Assembly: GCA_900770665.1 (NCBI GenBank)
Contig: CAAGKZ010000058.1
Span: 1 to 34,440, forward strand
Origin: Bacteroidaceae bacterium
Lineage (GTDB): Bacteria > Bacteroidota > Bacteroidia > Bacteroidales > Bacteroidaceae
Direction: 5' to 3'
Length of the DNA: 34,440 nucleotides
The position numbers were made by a program, and so were the translations under genes. This document shows, one piece after another, positions 24,146 to 31,461 of the stretch (position 1 is its first letter; each line of letters opens with the position of its first letter). Below the pieces are notes generated by a model that was not told the origin of the DNA, did not search any database, and saw nothing but the letters and a program-made list of their open reading frames with translations.

Positions 24146-27100
24146 ATGCACTTTACCGAGGCACATTTTGAGAATGCGATATTGGAGTTGATGCGTGATA
24201 CGCTGGGCTACGACTATGTCTATGGTCCAAGTGTGGAGCGTGAATACACCGAGCCGTTGCACATCGACTTGGTGCAACAGTCGCTCTATGCCATAAACCC
24301 AACACTGCCCGCCGAGGCGGTAGAGGAGGCTATAGCCAAGATTCGCACCATAGAAAGTGGCTCGCTTGTGCATCGCAATGAGGAGTTCCACGACTATCTT
24401 CAAAATGGTGTAGAGGTAAACTATTTTGATGGCAAAGAGCAACGCTCAACACATGTAAAACTCATTGATTATGACACACCCCTACGCAATAATTTCACAG
24501 TAGCCAACCAATGGACGGTAGAGGAGCGTTCGGTGCGCAGGGCCGACATCGTTGTATTTGTAAATGGTTTGCCATTGGTGGTTGTGGAACTTAAATCACC
24601 TTCGCGTGAGAATACCGATGTGTCCGAGGCATACGCTCAGTTGCGCAATTATATGATTGAGATACCATCACTCTTCGTATATAATGCATTCTGTGTGATG
24701 AGTGATATGGCGATCTCAAAAGCAGGAACAATAACCGCCGGTGAGGATCGCTTTATGGAGTGGAAAGCGACAGATGGAACGAGTGGCGTAAACCGCTACG
24801 CCACATTCGATGTGTTGTTCAAGGGAATGTTTGACAAATCACGCCTGATAGAGATTTTGCGAGGCTTCATCTGCTTCTCGAAAGATGAAAAACAGAGTGC
24901 AAAGATTTTGGCGGGCTACCATCAGTTTTTTGCAGTACGTAAGGCTGTAAATTCGGTAGTAGAGGCAACCCAAACCGATGGTAAAGGTGGAGTGTTTTGG
25001 CACACGCAGGGTTCGGGTAAGTCGCTCTCGATGGTCTTCTTTGCCAAGAGGTTACAAGAGGCTTTGGCATCGCCTACAATCGTTGTACTTACCGACCGTA
25101 ACGACCTAGATGGGCAGTTGTACCGCCAGTTTGTCAAATGTTCGGATTTCCTGCGTCAAATGCCTATTCAAGCCGAGAGCCGCAAGCACCTAGGTGAATT
25201 GTTGCGTGAGCGAGAGGCTAATGGCATATTCTTTACGACAATGCAAAAATTCGAGGAATGTGAAGATGCGCTTTCAACTCGAAGGAATATAGTTGTAATG
25301 GCTGATGAGGCTCACCGTAGTCAATATGGTCTTACAGAAAAAGTCGGCAGTGACGGAAAAATAGTTGTTGGTGCGGCACGTAGGGTACGTAATTCGTTAC
25401 CAAACGCCACATATATCGGATTTACGGGAACACCCATTTCGCAAAAGGATCGTTCTACAAGAGAGGTGTTTGGTGATTATATTGATGTTTATGATATGAC
25501 GCAGGCGGTTGCCGATGGTGCTACCTGTCCGGTGTATTACGAGAGTCGTGTCATCAGTCTTCAATTAAATGAATTCGTCCTAAAGGATGTTGATGATGAA
25601 TATGAGTCAATGCTTGTCAATGAAGAAGCGGAAGAGTATGCATTGGAGAAGAGCAAACATGAACTTGGACGCATTGATACCATTCTAGGTGCAGACGAAA
25701 CGATAGATTCTCTAGTAAAAGATATTTTAAGTCATTATGAGAATTTCAGGCAGTATGAACAGACTGGTAAGGCGATGATTGTTGCATATTCTCGTCCTAT
25801 TGCAATGAAAATATATCATCGTATATTGGAATTGCGGCCAAGTTGGACAGAGAAATTGGCTGTAGTTATGACTTCAAGCAATAAAGACCCGGAGGAATGG
25901 CGTGCAATAATTGGCAATGACAGTTACAAGAAAGAACTTGAGAAACAATTCAAGGATGATGAAAGCCCATTAAAAATAGTGATTGTTGTTGATATGTGGT
26001 TAACGGGGTTTGATGTACCATCGCTTTCAACAATGTATGTTTATAAGCCGATGGCTGGACATAACCTGATGCAAGCAATAGCACGAGTGAATCGTGTATT
26101 TGGTGATAAACAGGGTGGCTTGGTGGTTGATTATGTAGGTATTGCCTCGGCTTTGAAGCAGGCGATGAATGACTACACCATTCGTGACCGCAAGAACTAC
26201 GGCGATACCGATATTTCAAAGACTGCATATCCTGAATTTCAAAATAAACTTGAGGTATGCCATGATTTGTTGCATGGCTTTGATTACTCTGCATTTTTTA
26301 GAGAATCTGATATTGCACGCGCTGCTGCTATCTGTGGCGGTGCTGATTTTCTGCAAGCTCCTGAACGTGAAGAAGCCAAGAAACTATACATTAAAGAATC
26401 TTTGTTGCTTCGTCAGTCATTATCATTGTGCCAGAGTCTCTTGTTGCGTAAAGAACGAATGAAAGCTGCCTATTTTGAGGCTGTACGTACTCTGTTGACA
26501 AGAGTAGAAGGTAGGGGTAAGATGTCATTCCGTGAAATTAACGAACGTATAAATGAATTACTTAAGCAGAGTATTAAAAGCGAAGGTGTAATAAATCTTT
26601 TCTCCGATATAAAGGAAGAGTTCTCTATTTTCGATCCGAAATTCCTTGAGGAGATAGCACGGATGAAGCAGAAGAATTTTGCGGTGGAACTGTTGCGTAA
26701 ACTTATTGCCGAACAAATACGAGTATACCAACGTACAAATGCAGTGCGTGCAGAGAAATTCTCTGAGATTCTTGCAAATGCAATGAGTAATTATCTCAAA
26801 GGTCTGCTCACAAATGAAGAGGTGATAGAGGAATTGCTTAAAACAGCCCGTGCTATTGTGAATGGAGAGGAGGAAAGCAAGAAACTGAATCTTACAACAG
26901 AGGAGTTGGCTTTTTACGATGCTATCACCAAACCACAGGCTGTACAGGATTTTTACACAAATGAGCAATTAGTTGCCATTACGCGTGAATTGACCGATGC
27001 TTTGCGCACAAACAAGACCATTGATTGGAATATGAAAGAGAGCGCCAGAGCCGGTATGCGCCGTATTATAAAACGACTGTTGAAGAAATATAAATATCCA

Positions 27101-27172
27101 CCCGAAGGCCAAGAAACAGCACTTGAGACAATTATGATTCAATGCGAGATGTGGAGTGAAAACAATGCGTGA
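24146..27172 (+). CDS. hsdR: Type I restriction-modification system, restriction subunit HsdR
   Basis: This 1008-residue motor and nuclease subunit has, in order, a PD-(D/E)xK nuclease (D134 in RRADIVVF, E148-L-K150 in VVVELKSP), Walker A TQGSGKS (about 287-293), a DEAH box (387-390) in VVMADEAHRS, GFTGTP, and the motif VI region QAIARVNR. A C-terminal helical domain binds the MTase. It translocates DNA with ATP and cleaves at a distance from the site. All catalytic residues are intact, so it should be active. Base composition changes along the gene, GC-richer at the 5' end and AT-richer from about 25250, hinting at a mosaic origin. Confidence 0.96.
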   Translation: MHFTEAHFENAILELMRDTLGYDYVYGPSVEREYTEPLHIDLVQQSLYAINPTLPAEAVEEAIAKIRTIESGSLVHRNEEFHDYLQNGVEVNYFDGKEQRSTHVKLIDYDTPLRNNFTVANQWTVEERSVRRADIVVFVNGLPLVVVELKSPSRENTDVSEAYAQLRNYMIEIPSLFVYNAFCVMSDMAISKAGTITAGEDRFMEWKATDGTSGVNRYATFDVLFKGMFDKSRLIEILRGFICFSKDEKQSAKILAGYHQFFAVRKAVNSVVEATQTDGKGGVFWHTQGSGKSLSMVFFAKRLQEALASPTIVVLTDRNDLDGQLYRQFVKCSDFLRQMPIQAESRKHLGELLREREANGIFFTTMQKFEECEDALSTRRNIVVMADEAHRSQYGLTEKVGSDGKIVVGAARRVRNSLPNATYIGFTGTPISQKDRSTREVFGDYIDVYDMTQAVADGATCPVYYESRVISLQLNEFVLKDVDDEYESMLVNEEAEEYALEKSKHELGRIDTILGADETIDSLVKDILSHYENFRQYEQTGKAMIVAYSRPIAMKIYHRILELRPSWTEKLAVVMTSSNKDPEEWRAIIGNDSYKKELEKQFKDDESPLKIVIVVDMWLTGFDVPSLSTMYVYKPMAGHNLMQAIARVNRVFGDKQGGLVVDYVGIASALKQAMNDYTIRDRKNYGDTDISKTAYPEFQNKLEVCHDLLHGFDYSAFFRESDIARAAAICGGADFLQAPEREEAKKLYIKESLLLRQSLSLCQSLLLRKERMKAAYFEAVRTLLTRVEGRGKMSFREINERINELLKQSIKSEGVINLFSDIKEEFSIFDPKFLEEIARMKQKNFAVELLRKLIAEQIRVYQRTNAVRAEKFSEILANAMSNYLKGLLTNEEVIEELLKTARAIVNGEEESKKLNLTTEELAFYDAITKPQAVQDFYTNEQLVAITRELTDALRTNKTIDWNMKESARAGMRRIIKRLLKKYKYPPEGQETALETIMIQCEMWSENNA

Positions 27173-27185
27173 AAAATACTTTCTT

Positions 27186-27236
27186 ATGACCGAAACCAAC
27201 CGCATAGAATATAAAAGAGATTTGACAATATCGTAA
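27186..27236 (+). pseudogene. 5' stub of an AlbA_2 (AAA_4) ATP-binding gene, copy 1
   Basis: The 16 codons read MTETNRIEYKRDLTIS and then stop. MTETNRIEYKREL is the usual start of Bacteroidetes AlbA_2-domain putative DNA-binding/ATP-binding proteins, which normally run to 400-500 residues; here the rest is missing. The first 33 nt are identical to the second stub at 28300. It lies 13 nt after hsdR, where a full cargo gene could once have been. Confidence 0.6.
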
Positions 27237-27260
27237 ACAAAAAAGTGATTTCACTGAACC

Positions 27261-28280
27261 ATGAATAAATTGCCCAACAATAATGGAAATATCATAATCT
27301 ATCAGACCGAGGATGGATTGACAAAGATTGATGTGAAGGTTGAAAATGAAACAGTTTGGCTTTCGCTCGATTTGATGGCTGAATTATTTCAAAGAGATAA
27401 ATCTACCATTTCACGCCATATCAAAAACATTTTCAGTGAAGGAGAACTATCCCCAGAGGCAGTTGTTGCAAATTTTGCAACAACTGCTGCGGATGGCAAG
27501 ACATATCAGGTGGATCATTATAATCTTGACGTAATTATCTCTGTTGGTTATAGAGTTAAATCTGTACGAGGTACCCAATTCCGCATCTGGGCCACGCAGC
27601 GACTGAAGGAGTATCTCATCAAAGGATTCACAATGGACGATGATCGGCTGAAAGGAAATGGGGGTGGCTACTATTGGAAAGAGTTGCTCGACCGCATTCG
27701 TGACATCCGTTCTTCGGAGAAGGTGCTCTATCGCCAGGTACTCGACCTCTATGCTACGAGTGTAGACTATAATCCACGTAGTGAGGAGTCTATACTATTC
27801 TTCAAGATGGTGCAGAACAAACTACACTTCGCGGCTCATGGACATACGGCAGCCGAAGTTATCTACGAGCGTGCCGATGCCGAGAAGCCTTTTATGGGAT
27901 TGACCACTTTTTCGGGTGAACTGCCTACTTTGAAGGATATTGGCATAGCCAAGAACTACCTGAGCGAAAATGAATTGAAAATTCTAAACAACCTCGTATC
28001 CGGTTATTTCGACTTTGCTGAAATCAATGCCATGGAACATAGGCCGATGTATATGAACGACTATATCCAGCAATTAGATGCCTTGCTCACCTCGGGCAAT
28101 CGTCCATTACTTTCAGGTGCTGGTACTATCAGCCATACCCAAGCCATGGAAAGAGCCACTACCGAGTATCGCAAATATCAAGCCAATACACTTTCGCCCA
28201 TAGAACATTTCTACTTGGATACGATTAAGTCTACAGCAAAAGAGGTAAAGCGACAAAGAAGAGGAAAAGAGCAGAATTGA
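27261..28280 (+). CDS. rhuM: RhuM family protein
   Basis: The 339-residue protein matches the virulence RhuM family. It starts with a NIIIYQTEDG segment, then VWLSLDLMAELFQRDKSTISRHIKNIF (an HTH-like region), EGEL, VANFATTAADGKTYQVDHYNLDVIISVGYRVKS and GTQFRIWATQRLKEYLIKGF. These are hallmarks of this family, first named in Salmonella pathogenicity island 3. The biochemical function is unknown. RhuM genes are frequent passengers in or next to type I restriction loci and near Fic genes. It lies between two AlbA_2 stubs. Confidence 0.85.
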   Translation: MNKLPNNNGNIIIYQTEDGLTKIDVKVENETVWLSLDLMAELFQRDKSTISRHIKNIFSEGELSPEAVVANFATTAADGKTYQVDHYNLDVIISVGYRVKSVRGTQFRIWATQRLKEYLIKGFTMDDDRLKGNGGGYYWKELLDRIRDIRSSEKVLYRQVLDLYATSVDYNPRSEESILFFKMVQNKLHFAAHGHTAAEVIYERADAEKPFMGLTTFSGELPTLKDIGIAKNYLSENELKILNNLVSGYFDFAEINAMEHRPMYMNDYIQQLDALLTSGNRPLLSGAGTISHTQAMERATTEYRKYQANTLSPIEHFYLDTIKSTAKEVKRQRRGKEQN

Positions 28281-28299
28281 TGAATACAAAAATTAGACA

Positions 28300-28335
28300 T
28301 GACCGAAACCAACCGCATAGAATATAAAAGATAAT
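28300..28335 (+). pseudogene. 5' stub of an AlbA_2 (AAA_4) ATP-binding gene, copy 2
   Basis: It reads MTETNRIEYKR and stop. It is identical over the first 33 nt to 27186-27218, then diverges. It starts 19 nt behind rhuM. Its recurrence behind a second gene suggests that this start segment is a recombination scar or repeat unit of the cassette region. Confidence 0.6.
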
Positions 28336-28369
28336 AGACCCAAGCGAATAGTAAAGTAAGGTTACAAAA

Positions 28370-28388
28370 CGGTCGCCAATGGCGACCG
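28370..28388. repeat. Palindromic repeat GGTCGCC-AAT-GGCGACC (copy 1)
   Basis: It is a perfect 8-bp stem (CGGTCGCC/GGCGACCG) with a 3-nt loop, followed by AAAC-rich sequence. Three relatives lie at 29306-29320, 29373-29389 and 29451-29467. It is a REP-like element that sits at gene junctions here. Confidence 0.7.
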
Positions 28389-28422
28389 AAACAAAACAAA
28401 CTTGATAGAAAGTATTCTTTTT

Positions 28423-29298
28423 ATGACCAAAATATCCATTCGATTTTATAATGACCGTGAGGTGCGAGCTGTTTGGGATGAGGAGAATACCAAATGGTGG
28501 TTCTCTGTGCTCGATATCGTCGGGGTGCTCAATGACCAAGACGACTACCAGAAAAACCGCAACTATTGGAAGTATCTCAAAACAAAGCTCAAAGGCGAGA
28601 ATTGCGAAGTGGTTAGTGGTACTAACCAGTTGAAATTACTTGCGCCCGACGGCAAGCGACGACTCGCTGATGTTCTCGACTACGATGGCGTTCTGCTTCT
28701 CGCAAAGAGTTTTCCAAATGCCCGGGCGATGCGTTTTGTCGAGTGGTTTACAAATAGCGACGAGACTATTGACGGTAAGAGCAAGTCGAAGGCATATGCA
28801 CTCTTTGAGAGTAGCCTAATTGATAGCATCGAGGTCGGTACGGTAAAAGGTTTGCAGCAGATACACGCCTACCTGTTTGGTGGTTTGTACGATTTTGCCG
28901 GACAGATACGCACGGTGAATATTGCAAAGGGCGGTTTCCAGTTTGCTATGGCACAATTCCTACCGCAGACACTTGCAACAATCGAGCAGATGCCCGAAAC
29001 TACTTTCGAGGAGATTGCAGATAAATATGTTGAGATGAATATCGCTCATCCGTTCCGTGAGGGTAATGGCCGTGCGACTCGTATTTGGCTCGATTTGATT
29101 CTCAAAAAGCAGTTGCAGAAATGTGTTGATTGGAGCAAGATAGACAAGAACGACTACTTGAATGCGATGCAAAAGAGTGTTGCTGACTCATCGGATATCA
29201 AGCGACTTCTGCAATCTGCTTTGACCGACAAAATCAATGACCGCGAGACATTCATGAATGGCATTGACTATTCGTACTATTACGAGCAAGAGGAGTAA
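28423..29298 (+). CDS. Fic protein with BRO-N-like N-terminal domain
   Basis: The 291-residue product starts at ATG 28423 (MTKISIRFYND); an upstream TTG at 28402 is less likely. Residues 1-115 resemble the BRO-N/phage antirepressor domain (WWFSVLDIVGVLND, KRRLADVLDYDGVLLLAKSFPNARAMRFVEWF). Residues 125-270 form a Fic domain with the flap GQIRTVNI.KGGF and the catalytic HPFREGNGR at 209-217, fully conserved, so AMP- or NMP-transfer is likely. The C-terminus has S284-YYY-E288, which fits the (S/T)xxxE inhibitory motif of C-terminally autoinhibited (class III) Fic proteins, although Q follows in place of G/N. The target is unknown. It lies between palindromic repeats behind rhuM. Confidence 0.85.
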   Translation: MTKISIRFYNDREVRAVWDEENTKWWFSVLDIVGVLNDQDDYQKNRNYWKYLKTKLKGENCEVVSGTNQLKLLAPDGKRRLADVLDYDGVLLLAKSFPNARAMRFVEWFTNSDETIDGKSKSKAYALFESSLIDSIEVGTVKGLQQIHAYLFGGLYDFAGQIRTVNIAKGGFQFAMAQFLPQTLATIEQMPETTFEEIADKYVEMNIAHPFREGNGRATRIWLDLILKKQLQKCVDWSKIDKNDYLNAMQKSVADSSDIKRLLQSALTDKINDRETFMNGIDYSYYYEQEE

Positions 29299-29305
29299 TA
29301 ATTCA

Positions 29306-29320
29306 CTCGCCATTGGCGAG
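29306..29320. repeat. Palindromic repeat CTCGCC-ATT-GGCGAG (copy 2)
   Basis: It is a perfect 6-bp stem with a 3-nt loop, 8 nt behind the Fic stop codon, and is followed by AAAATAAAAC as in copy 1. The T/C substitution in one arm is compensated in the other, which suggests that the stem is what is conserved. Confidence 0.6.
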
Positions 29321-29372
29321 CAAAATAAAACTTGAAGAATTGTTGGGTGAGATGAATTCTTTATAGCAAAAA

Positions 29373-29389
29373 GGACGCCGATGGCGACC
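29373..29389. repeat. Palindromic repeat GGACGCC-GAT-GGCGACC (copy 3)
   Basis: It is the same element with one A·A mismatch in the stem. It overlaps the start (ATGGCGACCGAAATG) of the small frame at 29381. Confidence 0.6.
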
Positions 29390-29689
29390 GAAATGGATTT
29401 GGATAAATTACAAAATGATATAGAATGCGATAGATTCTCTTTGACAAAATGGTCGCCGATGGCGACCGAAATTAACCGAGATGAGTTCCTTGGCCTCAGT
29501 TTCTCTCATCATATGGAAATCTTGCATAAGACAAAGAATATAGATGAGGTTTTACTTTGTATTCATGAAGCAGTAACTCATCAGTGGGATAAATACACTT
29601 TGAGAAACATTTTAAAAACAGGTGTTCCTAAACCGGACAGCGATGCACCGAACATATTTCCGCAGTACATATATAAAGCCTGCTCTTGA
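29381..29689 (+). pseudogene. DUF1016-like N-terminal fragment built on the repeat
   Basis: The frame of 102 codons begins MATEMDLD inside palindrome copy 3. About 25 codons later it reads SPMATEINRDEF across copy 4, so the repeat supplies coding sequence twice. Residues about 36-80 (LGLSFSHHMEILHKTKNIDEVLLCIHEAV…WDKYTLRNIL) resemble the N-terminal helical domain of DUF1016 (YhcG) PD-(D/E)xK nucleases, L-S-(W/F)-(S/T)-H…W-x-V-R-x-L. The nuclease part is absent, and from about 29625 a different gene remnant begins in another frame. It is a truncated fusion remnant, or less likely a small gene of its own. Confidence 0.45.
29451..29467. repeat. Palindromic repeat GGTCGCC-GAT-GGCGACC (copy 4)
   Basis: It is a perfect 7-bp stem with a 3-nt loop lying within the small open frame, encoding W-S-P-M-A-T-E. 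The flank GGCGACCGAAAT is shared with copy 3. Confidence 0.65.
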
Positions 29690-29822
29690 AGAAGGTTATA
29701 TAGAGTTTACTCTACCAAATGAGAAGCGAAGTAAACTGCAGAAATACCGCCTTACAGCAAAGGGTATAGCTTTGAAAAATGGCTTACAAACAATAAGTAA
29801 TTTTACTCAACCTATCATATAA
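29622..29822 (+). pseudogene. C-terminal winged-helix remnant of a Fic or AlbA_2-type protein
   Basis: The frame reads …RTYFRSTYIKPALEEGYIEFTLPNEKRSKLQKYRLTAKGIALKN. The pattern FR..Y(I/L)KPALE.G.IE.T.P…S.LQKYRLT.KG is the usual C-terminal winged helix of Fic proteins and AlbA_2 ATP-binding proteins in Bacteroidetes. The first part of the gene is lost, and the frame overlaps the DUF1016-like fragment in a different phase. Together with the two stubs it shows a deleted AlbA_2 or Fic gene. The stretch 29823-29977 behind it holds no intact gene that I can see. Confidence 0.6.
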
Positions 29823-29977
29823 TATGCAAAAACCACACTTTTTCTATATTTTATGATATGTTATGATTATGGCGTTGCAGGACATGAGTTTGCCACAACT
29901 TAGGTGGGCTTAAAAGACGTAATAGAAAAGGTCTTGTTTATAAAGTTGTAGATTACTCAATAAATATAAAGCGTATT

Positions 29978-31261
29978 GTGAATGATAAAATTGCTGACAA
30001 TCCGTCATTTAAGAAACTGGAAGATGGATTGCGAGGTGCTTGGTATGCATCTCAATTTATGCCTTGGATTTTGAATAAAAAGCAGAGACAAGAATTGCAA
30101 CAAATTAAAGGTAATTTGGATGAATTGCGAAATATGCCTGATCGTTTTAATTCATTTTATATAGAACGAGGGTGGGCTTGCTTTGGAGGAATGAATGCCG
30201 AACTTGTCAAAAGGTGCGTTGAATTAGGTGAAACTGGAGAACTTGATAAGGCTGAGCAGATGTTGGTAGATTATTATAAAGGTGATATACGTTATCTTGA
30301 ATATCCTCTTAGAAATATTCCAGGATTTAAAGAGCGTTATGACTTGCTGAAAAAAGCATTGGAAGATTATACCAACTGCCGTTATCATTCTTGCGTGCCG
30401 ATATTTTTGATGATTATTGATGGTGCGGTAAATCAAGTGTTGAATAAGAATCAAGGCTTGTTTGCGCAAGATGTTGATTTGACTTTATATGATTCTGTTA
30501 TAGGTCATAAAAACGGATTGAAGTCTTTAATTCAGTTGATGTCAAAAAGTAGGAAAAAGACAACTGTTAAGCCTGTATATATCCCATTTAGAAATGGGAT
30601 TCTGCATGGAATGGATGTTTGCTATGATAATGAACTCGTTGCAACAAAGGCTTTGGCAACCTTGTTTGCCGTTGCTGAATGGATACGGCATTTTTGTGAT
30701 GGGCAGCATAAAGAACAACCAAAAGAAGAACCTAAAAATATAAAAAGCATATTCAAAGATCTAAAAGAGCTTAGTGCAAAATCAAAAAGGATTGATGCTG
30801 AAAGGGATATTCTTAATGAGTGGAAACCTAGGAGTTTCACTGATATTGATTTTCTTATGTATAGACCTGATGAGGGAACTCCTGAGTATACAATTTTAAA
30901 ATTCTTAGAACTATATCGTAGTGCAAATTTTGGCAAAATGGCAGAACTGGTTATTGATTATTCCGGAAAATCTGTCAGTGGTATGGCCGGTAAAATCCGT
31001 TCGTGGCTGGATGGTATAAAATGCAATGAGTATCACATTGTGGATATTGTTGATAATGCTCCTGCGGTCTCTGAAATATTATTGTCAATTGAAGTTTCTG
31101 TAAATGGTGAAATTAAAGAAATTGAGATAAAACCTCGATTGATATATCAAACAAATAGGATAAACAGTACTCCTTTGGTTAGAGGTCAAAATGGTGGTGG
31201 ATGGTATGTGATGGAAAGTATTTTATTTGATATTTTCAATAAGTTAGATGCCGTAAAATAA
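29978..31261 (+). CDS. Large protein with HEPN-type RxxxxH motif
   Basis: I do not recognise a named family. The first half of the 427-residue protein is helical. Residues 116-160 (FKERYDLLKKALEDYTNCRYHSCVPIFLMIIDGAVN) and 198-240 (IPFRNGILHGMDV…ATKALATLFAVAEWI) look like a HEPN/Abi-type domain, with R205-N-x3-H210-G as the RxxxxH RNase motif. After a lysine-rich hinge (about 243-275), the C-terminal part (about 290-427) is mixed alpha/beta with no known motif. The start is uncertain: GTG 29978 is the first conventional start. The same frame is open without ATG, GTG or TTG back to a TGA at 29885, so the 5' end may have been truncated. It is AT-rich like the hsd accessory genes. Its position at the end of the island suggests a defence or abortive-infection role. 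Confidence 0.6.
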   Translation: MNDKIADNPSFKKLEDGLRGAWYASQFMPWILNKKQRQELQQIKGNLDELRNMPDRFNSFYIERGWACFGGMNAELVKRCVELGETGELDKAEQMLVDYYKGDIRYLEYPLRNIPGFKERYDLLKKALEDYTNCRYHSCVPIFLMIIDGAVNQVLNKNQGLFAQDVDLTLYDSVIGHKNGLKSLIQLMSKSRKKTTVKPVYIPFRNGILHGMDVCYDNELVATKALATLFAVAEWIRHFCDGQHKEQPKEEPKNIKSIFKDLKELSAKSKRIDAERDILNEWKPRSFTDIDFLMYRPDEGTPEYTILKFLELYRSANFGKMAELVIDYSGKSVSGMAGKIRSWLDGIKCNEYHIVDIVDNAPAVSEILLSIEVSVNGEIKEIEIKPRLIYQTNRINSTPLVRGQNGGGWYVMESILFDIFNKLDAVK

Positions 31262-31319
31262 AAATACAAACTTGTTGTTTCCGGATATTCCTGTTGGAGT
31301 CGGTTCTTTTTACACCATA

Positions 31320-31422
31320 TCGGGTATAATTTTGCTATCCGCGCTTTGTACACAATGGAGTGTAATTATAGTTTATTCGCGTCAAAATATGACGCGAATA
31401 AGTGGTGTAATCGCTTCATTGG
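31320..31422. repeat. Island-flanking direct repeat, copy B
   Basis: It shares with copy A (18573-18680) the opening TCGGGTATAATTTTGCTAT, the palindrome ATTCGCGTCA…TGACGCGAAT (31375-31399) and the ending AATCGCTTCATTGG, in the same orientation and order. The central part between these blocks is diverged. It closes a segment of about 12.7 kb. Confidence 0.75.
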
Positions 31423-31461
31423 CGAAAGACTATATCCTTTGTGTTGCTTGAGAAGTATGGC

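Noticed and set aside
29871..29977. Frames resembling a PurA segment (GHEFATT, then KRRNRKGL)
   Set aside because: The similarity spans two frames and only about 10 scattered residues, so it is too little to claim a purA remnant.
16886..31422. tRNA-Gln as the integration site of a classical genomic island
   Set aside because: No integrase is present, and the 3' end of the tRNA is not repeated at the far side of the island. The flanking repeats A and B are unrelated to the tRNA.
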